Below the pieces are notes generated by a model. It did no database searches, had not been told where the DNA came from, and saw only the letters and a list, made by a program, of their open reading frames with translations. This document shows positions 26,221-34,945 of a stretch of DNA of 54,426 nucleotides, piece after piece. How positions within the stretch are numbered: position 1 is the stretch's first letter; every line of letters begins with the position of its first letter. The stretch comes from Acetatifactor sp. GTDB taxonomy: Bacteria; Bacillota; Clostridia; Lachnospirales; Lachnospiraceae. A program made the position numbers and the translations under genes. The stretch is from contig JAFLRN010000013.1 in NCBI GenBank assembly GCA_022511385.1, positions 1 to 54,426 on the forward strand, in the 5' to 3' direction.

Positions 26221-26277
26221 TTCCCGATTACCCGCGAACAGTATAATCTTTTCCGGGATCAGCCCGCGGATCGGGAA
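26221..26277. promoter_or_regulatory. Stem-loop between permease and binding-protein genes
   Basis: TTCCCGAT (26221-26228) pairs with ATCGGGAA (26270-26277); an inner CGCG pairs with CGCG. It lies just before the binding-protein ribosome site and may stabilise that mRNA. Confidence 0.5.
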
Positions 26278-26283
26278 TTTATA

Positions 26284-27291
26284 TCACATTTTAATACCTG
26301 TGCTGCTTAAGCTTTCCACAAATCCCTTCTGGGCGAAAAGGTACAGAACCACAAGGGGTACGATCACCATCAGCGTACCCGTAGCCAGCATACAGTTTTG
26401 GTAAGGCACCGAAACGATAGCCGCACTTGCGGATCCCATCATCCTTCCTATATAGCCGCCCACAGAATCGGGAAGCTGTCTGAGCTTAATGCTCAGCAGA
26501 CTTATGTTGCCCAGAAACAGGCTGGAATAAAAGCCGTCTGTCCACTGCCACACAAAGGCAAACAGGAAACAGGAAGTAAGTATGGGCTTAGCGTCCGGAA
26601 GCATGATCCTGACAAAAGTCTTCAGGGTGCCGCATCCATCCACATATGCCGCCTCCTCCAGCTCCTTGGGAATATTTCGGAAGAACTGGCGGATCATATA
26701 GATATACAAGCCGTTCTTCAACCCCATACAGCCGATACTCATCATATAGTAGGGAAGCACGGAACCTCTCAGGTTCAAGGTGTTTCCTGTGGCCATCTTA
26801 AAAATCCCCAGAATATCAAAATACCTGAAATGCAGATACAGGGATGTGGAAATGACCTGGGGCGGAATCAAGATCAACAGCATCACACAGGCAAACCAAA
26901 ACCTCTTTAAAGGAAAGTTGAATCTTGCAAACCCATATCCTGCCAGAGTGCTCATCGACACCTGCACAACCGCTATTGTCAGCGAAATCAAAAAGGTGTT
27001 CAGGAGACTCTTGCTATATGACATGATCCCCGAGGCAAATTGATAATTCTGTGTAGTAAAATGCTGCGGGATAGAGATCACGATTGGATCGTACAAATCC
27101 TGCTCCGGCATGAAACTCACCGAAATCTTATTCAGAAGGGGCTGCAGGATCAAAAAGCATAATCCAAAGAGAAGAATAGCACGACAAATGCTGATTCCGT
27201 AGCCCATCACGGTCTTGCGCAGGAGATAGCCGCCGGATTTTCTGTTTCTTTCCCAGAAATTAGTATATTTCCCCGTCTTCACCTTACTCAT
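26284..27291 (-). CDS. Carbohydrate ABC transporter permease (MalG type)
   Basis: 335 residues with six predicted helices and the permease EAA motif EEAAYVDGCGTLKTFVRI near residue 240, where the shared ATPase docks. The start at 27291 overlaps the stop of the partner permease by 8 bp and has AGGGGG upstream. It belongs to the first CUT1 permease pair. No ATPase is encoded in the cluster, so a shared MsmX-type ATPase elsewhere is expected. Confidence 0.94.
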   Translation of the reverse strand: MSKVKTGKYTNFWERNRKSGGYLLRKTVMGYGISICRAILLFGLCFLILQPLLNKISVSFMPEQDLYDPIVISIPQHFTTQNYQFASGIMSYSKSLLNTFLISLTIAVVQVSMSTLAGYGFARFNFPLKRFWFACVMLLILIPPQVISTSLYLHFRYFDILGIFKMATGNTLNLRGSVLPYYMMSIGCMGLKNGLYIYMIRQFFRNIPKELEEAAYVDGCGTLKTFVRIMLPDAKPILTSCFLFAFVWQWTDGFYSSLFLGNISLLSIKLRQLPDSVGGYIGRMMGSASAAIVSVPYQNCMLATGTLMVIVPLVVLYLFAQKGFVESLSSTGIKM

Positions 27292-28195
27292 AGTAGTAGA
27301 CCCCCTTCGAGATGATGAATGCACTTACTGCCACAATTACCATGACAAGAACGAAATAGGTCCACGACATGGCAGCTGCCAGTCCATAGTTCAGATTTAT
27401 GTTCATGTAGTTGGTAATCCTCTCAATGACCGCATTATCCGACCTCATGCAAAAGTCCGTTATGGTATAGATCCAGTTCACCAGGAACAGGGAACTCACC
27501 ATAGGAAAGGTAATCTTCCAAAGACTCTCCCACTTTGTACATCCCTCGATATCCGCTGCCTCGTACATGCTGGCGGAAATGGTCTGCAGACCGGACAGGA
27601 AGATAATGATCTGGATACCCGAGGAAATCGCAACGTCGTAAATGTTGTTGATGACCTCAAACAGCTCCTCAAAGGCCCTGACTCCCACACCGGAAGTTCT
27701 CAGAATATTTTGAAGCGCATCCGTAATACTTGCACCCCCCTGTCCATTTACCTCCACTGTCTGGGCCAGGGTAGCCATCAGAGAGTTTTCGGAATCCAGC
27801 TTTAACATCACTCCTGAGGCCAGGATCACGGGCAGAAAGAACACGGCACGCACCAACGCCCTGCCTTTAAATTTCTGGTTCAACACAAGCGCTACAAAGA
27901 AGCTGAACACCATGATGGAAACAGAATATATTGCCATCCTGGTAAGCTCCTCCGTGAGAAGCCGGACATACTCCGGATCGACGCGGAAAGCATAATCAAA
28001 ATTGAATAATCCGCGCCAGACGGGATCAAAGCTGCCCGCTCCCAGCTGTACATTACAGAAACTCATGTACAGGGACTGGCACAGAGGCTGCACCATAAAA
28101 AGCAGAAACCCAATGATGAACGGCGCTATGAACAGATATCCCGAGACGGCTTTGCGTCTTTGCAGACCTGCTAACTTGTTCTTCTGTCTTTTCAT
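27284..28195 (-). CDS. Sugar ABC transporter permease (MalF type)
   Basis: 303 residues, about six helices, EAA motif EAADIEGCTKWESLWKI. It has the family opening SGYLFIAPFIIGFLLFM. ATG 28195 is preferred (AAGGG upstream) to the GTG two codons earlier. It overlaps its partner gene by 8 bp. Between its helices 2 and 3 is a longer loop (about residues 120-170) with TVEVNGQGGASITDALQ. Confidence 0.94.
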   Translation of the reverse strand: MKRQKNKLAGLQRRKAVSGYLFIAPFIIGFLLFMVQPLCQSLYMSFCNVQLGAGSFDPVWRGLFNFDYAFRVDPEYVRLLTEELTRMAIYSVSIMVFSFFVALVLNQKFKGRALVRAVFFLPVILASGVMLKLDSENSLMATLAQTVEVNGQGGASITDALQNILRTSGVGVRAFEELFEVINNIYDVAISSGIQIIIFLSGLQTISASMYEAADIEGCTKWESLWKITFPMVSSLFLVNWIYTITDFCMRSDNAVIERITNYMNINLNYGLAAAMSWTYFVLVMVIVAVSAFIISKGVYYYE

Positions 28196-28238
28196 AACCA
28201 CTACCCTTTCTAAAATCTTTTCCTATCTCAGTCTTTCC

Positions 28239-30833
28239 TCAGCGGACTACCTTGTAATCCCTGGCAGGAACTTCTACGCCGTCCGGTGTCACCGCATCCG
28301 TAAAGCTGTAATTTACGTAAACTTTCGTTCCGTCCTCATAGACGGTGCAGGACAACTCCTCGCTCAGTTTCTCATGCCCAACCATCTCCTGATTGAAAAC
28401 ATGGCCAAGTTCTCTGTCATATCTGTTGTAGATATCCATCATCCTGTCGTGCCATGCTTCAAAATCGGACGCATAATACTGGGTATAAAGCGTCTTCTGT
28501 AAAGCGAATGCCGTCTCTCTCATAAGGGAGAAGGAAAGCCCGGCACCGTACTCGGCAGACACCAGCAGCTCCGTCTCTATGTTGCCGCAGATATTCAAAG
28601 GCCTGCCCGTGTAATTCACATAGCCGTGAACAGCAATCTGGTAGAAGGGAATCTCCTTATCTAAAATAGTGTACCCGCTTCCCGCAAGATCCATATTGGT
28701 CACAATATCTGCGTAAGGAAGGGCGTAATCATTACCCATATTGATCATAATCTTCTGGCCGCTGTCAGAAATCTGCTTTAACAGTTCCGCCTGGGAAAGC
28801 ATAGCTGCATTTCTGCTGACGGTATTTTTCAGATAATAGTCTGAAGACAGATCCATGCCGGCATCCCGGAAAGCCACATTAGCATTATACTTTTCCGCAG
28901 CCGATGCCAGAGCTTTCGTTGTCGTCCCGATCAGATCCGCATGAAGCAGATAATAGGGATCAGTCCCCTCTCTCAAGGAATAAGTCACCGCACTGTATAC
29001 ATGGAGCTCGGCCCTCTCTTTACTCAAAAATCTCGCCGCATCCGTGAAGGAGAAGAAACCGTCCAAAATGTTACTGTCATATTCATAGTGGGTCACACCC
29101 TCAAGGTACAGATCCACACCAAGTTCCTTTGCGGCACTGCCCAGAGCCTTTAAGTCCTTTGAGCTGCCCAGAGCGGAGACGGTCTTCGCCTTCCGCAGGA
29201 TCTTCTGGTTCACACCTCCGTTACACCATCCCACATATTTCACAGAGATATTTCCCATTCCCTCTCCAACAAGCTGGCGGATCATATCCTCTGCTTCGTC
29301 GTATCCGGTAAGCTTCAAGGGCCTTGAAACCGGTATGCCAACAATCTGCTTTACCTTGTCTACTGCTCCTACGATCTCCAGAGCAACGGGAGTTCCATCG
29401 TCACCATTCTCAGCAAAATACTGGCCGTATTTGTCCTTTAAATATCCCTGATAGGTCTTTGCCATGTCTACATAGCTGCTGGAATCCACGAAGCGGTACC
29501 GCTGAGTCAGCGTCTCATCAGGAAGCGTATCGAGGAATTTGTATGTGCTCTGGGATCCCAAATCACCTATCTCATATAGCTCCCTGGGTTTGATACTGTA
29601 AACTGCATTCACCCAGTTATAACTGTTTCCGTGTCCGGCAATATCTGCCTGTATGGAAGCGTAGGGCACACCCTCCTCCATAATACAAATAAAGGAATCG
29701 TCGCCGTTTGCAATGCCGAAAACATTAAAGTATGCTCTCGTATCATGTACAACCGCATCTCTTGACAGCGCCATATCCCAGCCGTACATGTTAGCGTAAT
29801 ATCTGGACTGAGAAATCTTATTATTGTTGAAATTGATCAATGCGCCGCCGCCCTCGGGCACCAGCAGATACCCCTCGTCATCGGGACCGCCCGCTCCAAA
29901 ATAAGGAAGCGGAACCAATTTGTAGATGGGATATGTTTTCTTGCTATCCAGAGAACTGAACGGTACTTCCACCACAAGGTCCCCGCCCTCGAGCCGATAG
30001 ATGATGCTCACATTGAACACGGGTTTGTCGCTTCCTTTTTCCAGGAAGTTTAACTCCTTGTCAGCCGCCAGTTCCTCTATGTCATAGCCATAGGATTCAA
30101 AAATCTGCTCCAGCTTCAGAGGTACAGCACCCTGCGCTGTATCTCTCAGCACATAGACGGGCTCTGTCTCCAGAATGGGATAGTTTGCAAGGAGTTCATC
30201 CTTGTCGTCATTTTTACCTAGGTTGTTAATGTCGTATTTCTTATAGTAACGCTTTACAAAGTCCGCATCTGTATTCACCATCTGCGCAATAAGGTCATCA
30301 AATTCCGACGCTTTTTTAACGGGAGGGATGACATACTCTCTCTCTACATCACCGATGGAATAGTCGACCCGAATATAATCGTCTCCCGTCTCAATTTCAT
30401 ACAGCCCGTTGTCGATACCGTAGTTGAAATTATCAAATGTGGTCTCCAGACCTGTGGATTGGCTGTAAGTCATGAGCAGGGTGGACTGAATTCTTCCCTT
30501 CTCGGAAGCCACTGCCAGGGGATCATGGGCCGCTTCTGGAGGATTGGAGTACCAAACCTTTCCGCTGCTCTTCACCTCAATTGAGAACTGTGTGGTAGTG
30601 GGATCCAGAGTCAGTTTCAACTCTGCGTTCTCGACTACGATGGGAGTATCCGGCCCTTCATAACCGTTAAGTCCCACGACATCAGGCTGCTCTTCAGCAT
30701 TCTGAAAATTAATTATCACCAGCACGCCCACCAGTATAATAGCAGTGATGATGACAGGAGCCGCAAGGCTCTTCAGCTTGCTGATCACTGCAGCTTTCAT
30801 TTCGGCTTTTCTTACTGATTTATCTTTCTTCAT
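28239..30833 (-). CDS. DUF5696 membrane-anchored protein, putative glycan-active
   Basis: 864 residues. One N-terminal membrane helix (about 21-42, VIITAIILVGVLVIINF) anchors an extracellular chain. The first half is beta-rich with YPIYKLVPLPYFGAGGPDDEGYLLVPEGGGALINF. The second half (about 490-790) resembles an (alpha/beta)8 barrel, with LYLEGVTHYEYD, NVAFRDAGMDLSSDY and MINMGNDYALPYADIVTNMDL. This beta-sandwich-plus-barrel layout recalls glycosidases such as GH101/GH129, but I cannot name catalytic residues. The family is a domain of unknown function repeatedly found beside YIP1 and CUT1 genes. Starts ATG 30833 (AGGAG). Confidence 0.75.
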   Translation of the reverse strand: MKKDKSVRKAEMKAAVISKLKSLAAPVIITAIILVGVLVIINFQNAEEQPDVVGLNGYEGPDTPIVVENAELKLTLDPTTTQFSIEVKSSGKVWYSNPPEAAHDPLAVASEKGRIQSTLLMTYSQSTGLETTFDNFNYGIDNGLYEIETGDDYIRVDYSIGDVEREYVIPPVKKASEFDDLIAQMVNTDADFVKRYYKKYDINNLGKNDDKDELLANYPILETEPVYVLRDTAQGAVPLKLEQIFESYGYDIEELAADKELNFLEKGSDKPVFNVSIIYRLEGGDLVVEVPFSSLDSKKTYPIYKLVPLPYFGAGGPDDEGYLLVPEGGGALINFNNNKISQSRYYANMYGWDMALSRDAVVHDTRAYFNVFGIANGDDSFICIMEEGVPYASIQADIAGHGNSYNWVNAVYSIKPRELYEIGDLGSQSTYKFLDTLPDETLTQRYRFVDSSSYVDMAKTYQGYLKDKYGQYFAENGDDGTPVALEIVGAVDKVKQIVGIPVSRPLKLTGYDEAEDMIRQLVGEGMGNISVKYVGWCNGGVNQKILRKAKTVSALGSSKDLKALGSAAKELGVDLYLEGVTHYEYDSNILDGFFSFTDAARFLSKERAELHVYSAVTYSLREGTDPYYLLHADLIGTTTKALASAAEKYNANVAFRDAGMDLSSDYYLKNTVSRNAAMLSQAELLKQISDSGQKIMINMGNDYALPYADIVTNMDLAGSGYTILDKEIPFYQIAVHGYVNYTGRPLNICGNIETELLVSAEYGAGLSFSLMRETAFALQKTLYTQYYASDFEAWHDRMMDIYNRYDRELGHVFNQEMVGHEKLSEELSCTVYEDGTKVYVNYSFTDAVTPDGVEVPARDYKVVR

Positions 30834-30888
30834 GGTCACTCCTATCTATCCTTCCGCCCGGCGGATATGCTTTCAGCTTTCCGTCCTG

Positions 30889-31545
30889 CTATAATCGGAA
30901 CATAATCTCCTTCCCAATAGAGATGAAGTACGCAATACCCTGTGAGATCATACTGAAGAACAGCAACAGGATGAAAACGATCACCAGCATTGCAAACAGG
31001 CTGGCAACTATAAACAGCAGGTTCTTTCCCATGTTGAACTCATGAATCTGTCCCATGGCTGCCACGAAGAGCAGCGCGGCCCAGACCAGAGAAATCGCAC
31101 TGAGCGCGGCATAAAACTCTGCTTCATCCACTGTCACAAAGTTGCTAAATATCATCAGCGGAATCTGGATCAGCGGATAGGGGGTCATAGCGTAACAGCT
31201 TGCCATATACACCTGCCCCAGTCTGGCCTTTCCGTCAAACAATGTCGTCAGGCCCCAGTTCCCTACCACGAACATTGCCAATGGAAAGACGATGCTGGCC
31301 AGATACAGGAAGATGTTTATATCCTCCCAATACACGGTTATAAAGATGAAGCTAGTATAACGAAGCTTCATGACCCTGATGAGAAGAGTTAAGATCAGGA
31401 TGGTGTTTGCCGCCGCGTAAGTCCCTCTTCTTTCATGGGTAAGATCCCAGAATCCGTCCAGAGGATGGGTAATACAGTACAGAGCAAACCTCAGGCTCTT
31501 TAAATATTTTTGGTAAGTCTCCTTTTTTTTCAGTGCAGCAATCAT
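30889..31545 (-). CDS. YIP1-family membrane protein
   Basis: 218 residues, about five hydrophobic helices (for example YAAANTILILTLLIRVM, IVFPLAMFVVGNWGLTTLF, LFIVASLFAMLVIVFILLLFF). It matches the Yip1-like domain pattern (FWDLTHERRGTY opening, NWGLTTLF in the middle). No enzymatic motif. It lies between the NHL and DUF5696 genes inside the transporter operon, an association suggesting a structural or assembly role at the membrane. Confidence 0.82.
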   Translation of the reverse strand: MIAALKKKETYQKYLKSLRFALYCITHPLDGFWDLTHERRGTYAAANTILILTLLIRVMKLRYTSFIFITVYWEDINIFLYLASIVFPLAMFVVGNWGLTTLFDGKARLGQVYMASCYAMTPYPLIQIPLMIFSNFVTVDEAEFYAALSAISLVWAALLFVAAMGQIHEFNMGKNLLFIVASLFAMLVIVFILLLFFSMISQGIAYFISIGKEIMFRL

Positions 31546-31561
31546 ACCGTCCTCCGTTCCT

Positions 31562-33064
31562 CTAGGTTCTGAAGATATCAGCGATATCTATTTCATGCTT
31601 GATTTCCTTGATTCTGCCGATGGAGAGGGGAACCAGGAAGAGCACCAGGATAACAATGACGATGATCACAATGTGATCCTCCACCCACTCCTTACGGTAC
31701 TGCTTGTAAGCTTTTGAATAATTGTCGGCGTCATACTTCAGTTCAAAATAGTCCATGGCCTCACGGTATCTTTCCTGACGCAGCAGGGACCGCCCGATGC
31801 CAATATAGGCCAGATCGTAATTGCCATTCATCTCCATGACATTCTTCCAGCTCTCACCGGAGGCTTCATAATCTCCGGCGTCAAACTGCTCGATAGCCTG
31901 ATAAATCAGATTTCCAAACTCAGTAGGCGTAAATAAAGTCACACTGCAGTCCAGGGAATCCAGGACCAGCAGATCGTGTCCCATGTGCTCGATGGCAGCG
32001 GGATTGCGGAAATAACCGTCCATATTTCCGTTGCCGCCAAAAACAAACACTAACATACCCTGGTCATCATAACCGAAGAGACGTCCACGATTCCTATCCA
32101 GACAGACATAGATGTCATTTTCCATCACGGTCACATCCGTATAGTAGGAGGGCCCTTTATATCCGCCGCCCTCACCCCAGTAGAGATCTCCGTAAGCAGG
32201 GTATTCACCGTTCTCTACGAGAATGTTGCTTCCTAAAAGATTTAGTTTACGGATCGCCTGGGCTGCTCCGGAATCAAGATCCCCCTCATCCTGGCCTCCT
32301 GCGCAGGCATAGATGAAACCTTCATGATCCATGTAAATATTATCGTATGAGGTAGGAACAAAGGATATCATTCTGGCCCTCTGCTCCTGGGTCGCAAACT
32401 TTTTCCAGATGTAATCCATCCAGTTATATGTAACAGGAGTCGCTCCCACAAATCCGGTGAAGGTTCCGTCAGCCTCGTATTTACAAAGGCCCTGGTTGAT
32501 ACCGGTCGCGATACAATAGACGCGCCCTGCTGTATCTATCACGATCTTGGAAGGCTGGAAGGTGGCCTCAGCGCTCACGGTGGAATCCACCGGAAGGCCA
32601 AACTCCAGTTTATAGTTCAGATCCTGATCCACTCTGACAATACGAGCATTTCCCTTGTCAGAGATAAAGATGTCACCCTCTTCCGATATGGCGATATCTG
32701 TAGGGCCGGAGAGTTTCTTCACCTCCGTGTTCCCCTTGATACTATCAAAAATCCGAATCACCTCGAACTGCTCAGTTCCCGTTCGCCTTATCTGCACAAT
32801 CCGATTATTACCGGTGTCGCAGATATAAATCATATCATCTTTTACAAACATGCCCTCGGGACTCTTAAAGTTCGTCTCCAAGCCAAAAGCTGTTGCGGTA
32901 TATACCTTTGTCACAGTGTATGTGTCGGGAGAATCCTGCACATCCCCCCAGTAATCGTAATTGTAGGTATAACTTCTCTCTGTCGCCATAACACTCATGG
33001 AAGACGCTGCCATGATCACCGCTCCCAGCACCAGTGCGCCAGTTGTTTTCACTATCCTTTTCAT
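31562..33064 (-). CDS. Surface NHL-repeat beta-propeller protein with C-terminal membrane anchor
   Basis: 500 residues. Signal peptide (cleavage near VMA, residue 27), then about six NHL-type propeller repeats (SPEGMFVKDDMIYICDTGNNRIVQI; GPTDIAISEEGDIFISDKGNARIVRV), a short TPR-like segment (EASGESWKNVMEMNGNYDLAY region) and a C-terminal helix (IIVIVILVLFLVPLSIG). Faces outside the cell. Chosen start has GAGGTG upstream. Sits between the two permease pairs. It may bind a glycan or scaffold partner proteins. Confidence 0.85.
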   Translation of the reverse strand: MKRIVKTTGALVLGAVIMAASSMSVMATERSYTYNYDYWGDVQDSPDTYTVTKVYTATAFGLETNFKSPEGMFVKDDMIYICDTGNNRIVQIRRTGTEQFEVIRIFDSIKGNTEVKKLSGPTDIAISEEGDIFISDKGNARIVRVDQDLNYKLEFGLPVDSTVSAEATFQPSKIVIDTAGRVYCIATGINQGLCKYEADGTFTGFVGATPVTYNWMDYIWKKFATQEQRARMISFVPTSYDNIYMDHEGFIYACAGGQDEGDLDSGAAQAIRKLNLLGSNILVENGEYPAYGDLYWGEGGGYKGPSYYTDVTVMENDIYVCLDRNRGRLFGYDDQGMLVFVFGGNGNMDGYFRNPAAIEHMGHDLLVLDSLDCSVTLFTPTEFGNLIYQAIEQFDAGDYEASGESWKNVMEMNGNYDLAYIGIGRSLLRQERYREAMDYFELKYDADNYSKAYKQYRKEWVEDHIVIIVIVILVLFLVPLSIGRIKEIKHEIDIADIFRT

Positions 33065-33082
33065 ACGCCACCTCATTCCCTG

Positions 33083-33994
33083 TTAATCCTTCAGACCCGA
33101 GCTTGCCATCGTCTCCAGGATCTGGCTCTCGGAGAATATGAATATAGCGATGGGAACTGCCATCAGAACCACAATCACCGCCGCTGCCTGACCGGTTCTC
33201 GCGATGCCGCCACTCTGGATTTGCTGTATGGCATAAGCAAGCATCTTCTTTTCCTCAGAATAGATATAGGTAGCCGCTTTATTGTTCCAAAGGCCCTGTA
33301 CAGAGAAAATGATCAGTGTCATCCATGCCGGTTTTACGTTGGGCATCACAATACCGCTGAACACTCTCCATTCGTTGGCACCGTCAATCTTTGCCGCCTC
33401 AATCAGAGAGGTGGGCAGGCCTTCCATAAACTGCTTCATCAGGAAGAGACCCATGGGCGATGCAAATGCCGGTATGATAATGGCCCAGTATGTATCGATC
33501 CATCCCAAACCGTTCAAAATCAGATAGTTGGGAATCTGTGTTACATAACCTGTGAACATCATTGCCACGGTAACAAGTTTAAAGAAGGTCGCATTGCCGG
33601 GGAATTCATACTTTGCAAGCACAAAAGCTCCCATGGATGCAATGATCAAATGGCCAAAGGTACCAACAGCAGTAATAAACACTGTATTAAACAGATACCT
33701 GGAAAATGTTACCCAGGATTGACCCATGGTCACGAACAGGTCGGAAAAATTATCCAGTGTAGGATTCTGTGCCAGAATCTTCGGTGGAAACTTAAACAGT
33801 TCATCCAAAGGCTTCAGTGCGTTGCTGACCGCAAATACAACCGGGAAAAACATGACCACCGCTACCAGGAACAGAAACAGGTACAGGAAAAAATCTCCTG
33901 CGACAGAGCGGTTGGGCTTTCTCCTCTTGATAAGCTTTTTGTGGTAAACTGCTTCTACAACTTCTTGTTCTCTTTTTTTGCTCTTCTTGCTCAT
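33083..33994 (-). CDS. Carbohydrate ABC transporter permease (MalG type), second pair
   Basis: 303 residues, six helices, EAA motif EAAKIDGANEWRVFSGIV. Begins one base after the stop of its MalF-type partner. Together with that partner and the large binding protein it forms a second CUT1 importer. Confidence 0.94.
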   Translation of the reverse strand: MSKKSKKREQEVVEAVYHKKLIKRRKPNRSVAGDFFLYLFLFLVAVVMFFPVVFAVSNALKPLDELFKFPPKILAQNPTLDNFSDLFVTMGQSWVTFSRYLFNTVFITAVGTFGHLIIASMGAFVLAKYEFPGNATFFKLVTVAMMFTGYVTQIPNYLILNGLGWIDTYWAIIIPAFASPMGLFLMKQFMEGLPTSLIEAAKIDGANEWRVFSGIVMPNVKPAWMTLIIFSVQGLWNNKAATYIYSEEKKMLAYAIQQIQSGGIARTGQAAAVIVVLMAVPIAIFIFSESQILETMASSGLKD

Positions 33995-33995
33995 A

Positions 33996-34934
33996 TCAGG
34001 TTCCTACTCTCCTCAACAGACTTTGGATTGCTTTGTTACAAAGGATCATCATCAGGAACAATATAGTCGCGATGGCACATGCATAACCCATCTCAAACCT
34101 GGTGAAACCATAGTCGAACAGGTGGGTCACAATGGTACGCGCCGCATAGTCCGTACTGGGATAACCGCACAGCGCCATGGTCACATCACAGACACCGAAA
34201 GCCTGGGTGATGGACATGACCGCACCGAACATCAGCATGGGCCGCATGTTAGGAAGGGTAATGTACCACAGCTCCTGCCAGCGGTTTTTGACACCGTCCA
34301 TGTATCCCGCCTCGAATTGGGATCTGTCCACACCCTGGAGACCTGCCACGAAGGAAAGGAATCCTGTACCGAGGCTCATCCACAGAATGACCAGCATACA
34401 AACAGGAAGCATGTATGTGGGATTAATAAACCACAAAATCGGTGTATCAATAATACCCACATTCATCAGGAAAGCGTTTACATATCCGTAAGCGTCTCCT
34501 CTAAAGAACACAGAAAAGATCACGTACAGGTTGCCGGCAATAGAGGGCGCATAGAACACGACCACAGCCACACTTCGCACCCACCTGGGCAGCTCATTGA
34601 TCAACCAGGCGAAAAGGAACGACATAATGTATCCCAGCGGTCCGGTGACAATAGCTATCATCAGGGTATTCTTGATACCTATAAGGAAGATGTCATCCTC
34701 CAGTATCAGGCTGATGTAATTCTGCAAGCCGATGAACCTGGGGCTCTCCAGAATGTTATAATACGTAAAGCCGTAAAAAATGGATACCACCACCGGCATA
34801 ATGAAGAACAATGTGAAGAGCACTGCATAAGGTAAAAGAAACGCATAACACATCTTGCTTCTCTTTGCCTTTTTCCATGCCACCTGCATATTATGCTTTC
34901 GCAGGGTAAAATATTTGCTTACATATTCTTTCAT
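33996..34934 (-). CDS. Sugar ABC transporter permease (MalF type), second pair
   Basis: 312 residues, six helices, with an EAA-like block EAGYMDGVKNRWQELWYI in which the second Ala is replaced by Gly. Lies 11 bp after the solute-binding gene. The substituted EAA block is unusual but seen in some CUT1 permeases. Confidence 0.93.
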   Translation of the reverse strand: MKEYVSKYFTLRKHNMQVAWKKAKRSKMCYAFLLPYAVLFTLFFIMPVVVSIFYGFTYYNILESPRFIGLQNYISLILEDDIFLIGIKNTLMIAIVTGPLGYIMSFLFAWLINELPRWVRSVAVVVFYAPSIAGNLYVIFSVFFRGDAYGYVNAFLMNVGIIDTPILWFINPTYMLPVCMLVILWMSLGTGFLSFVAGLQGVDRSQFEAGYMDGVKNRWQELWYITLPNMRPMLMFGAVMSITQAFGVCDVTMALCGYPSTDYAARTIVTHLFDYGFTRFEMGYACAIATILFLMMILCNKAIQSLLRRVGT

Positions 34935-34945
34935 GCTTCACTCCT

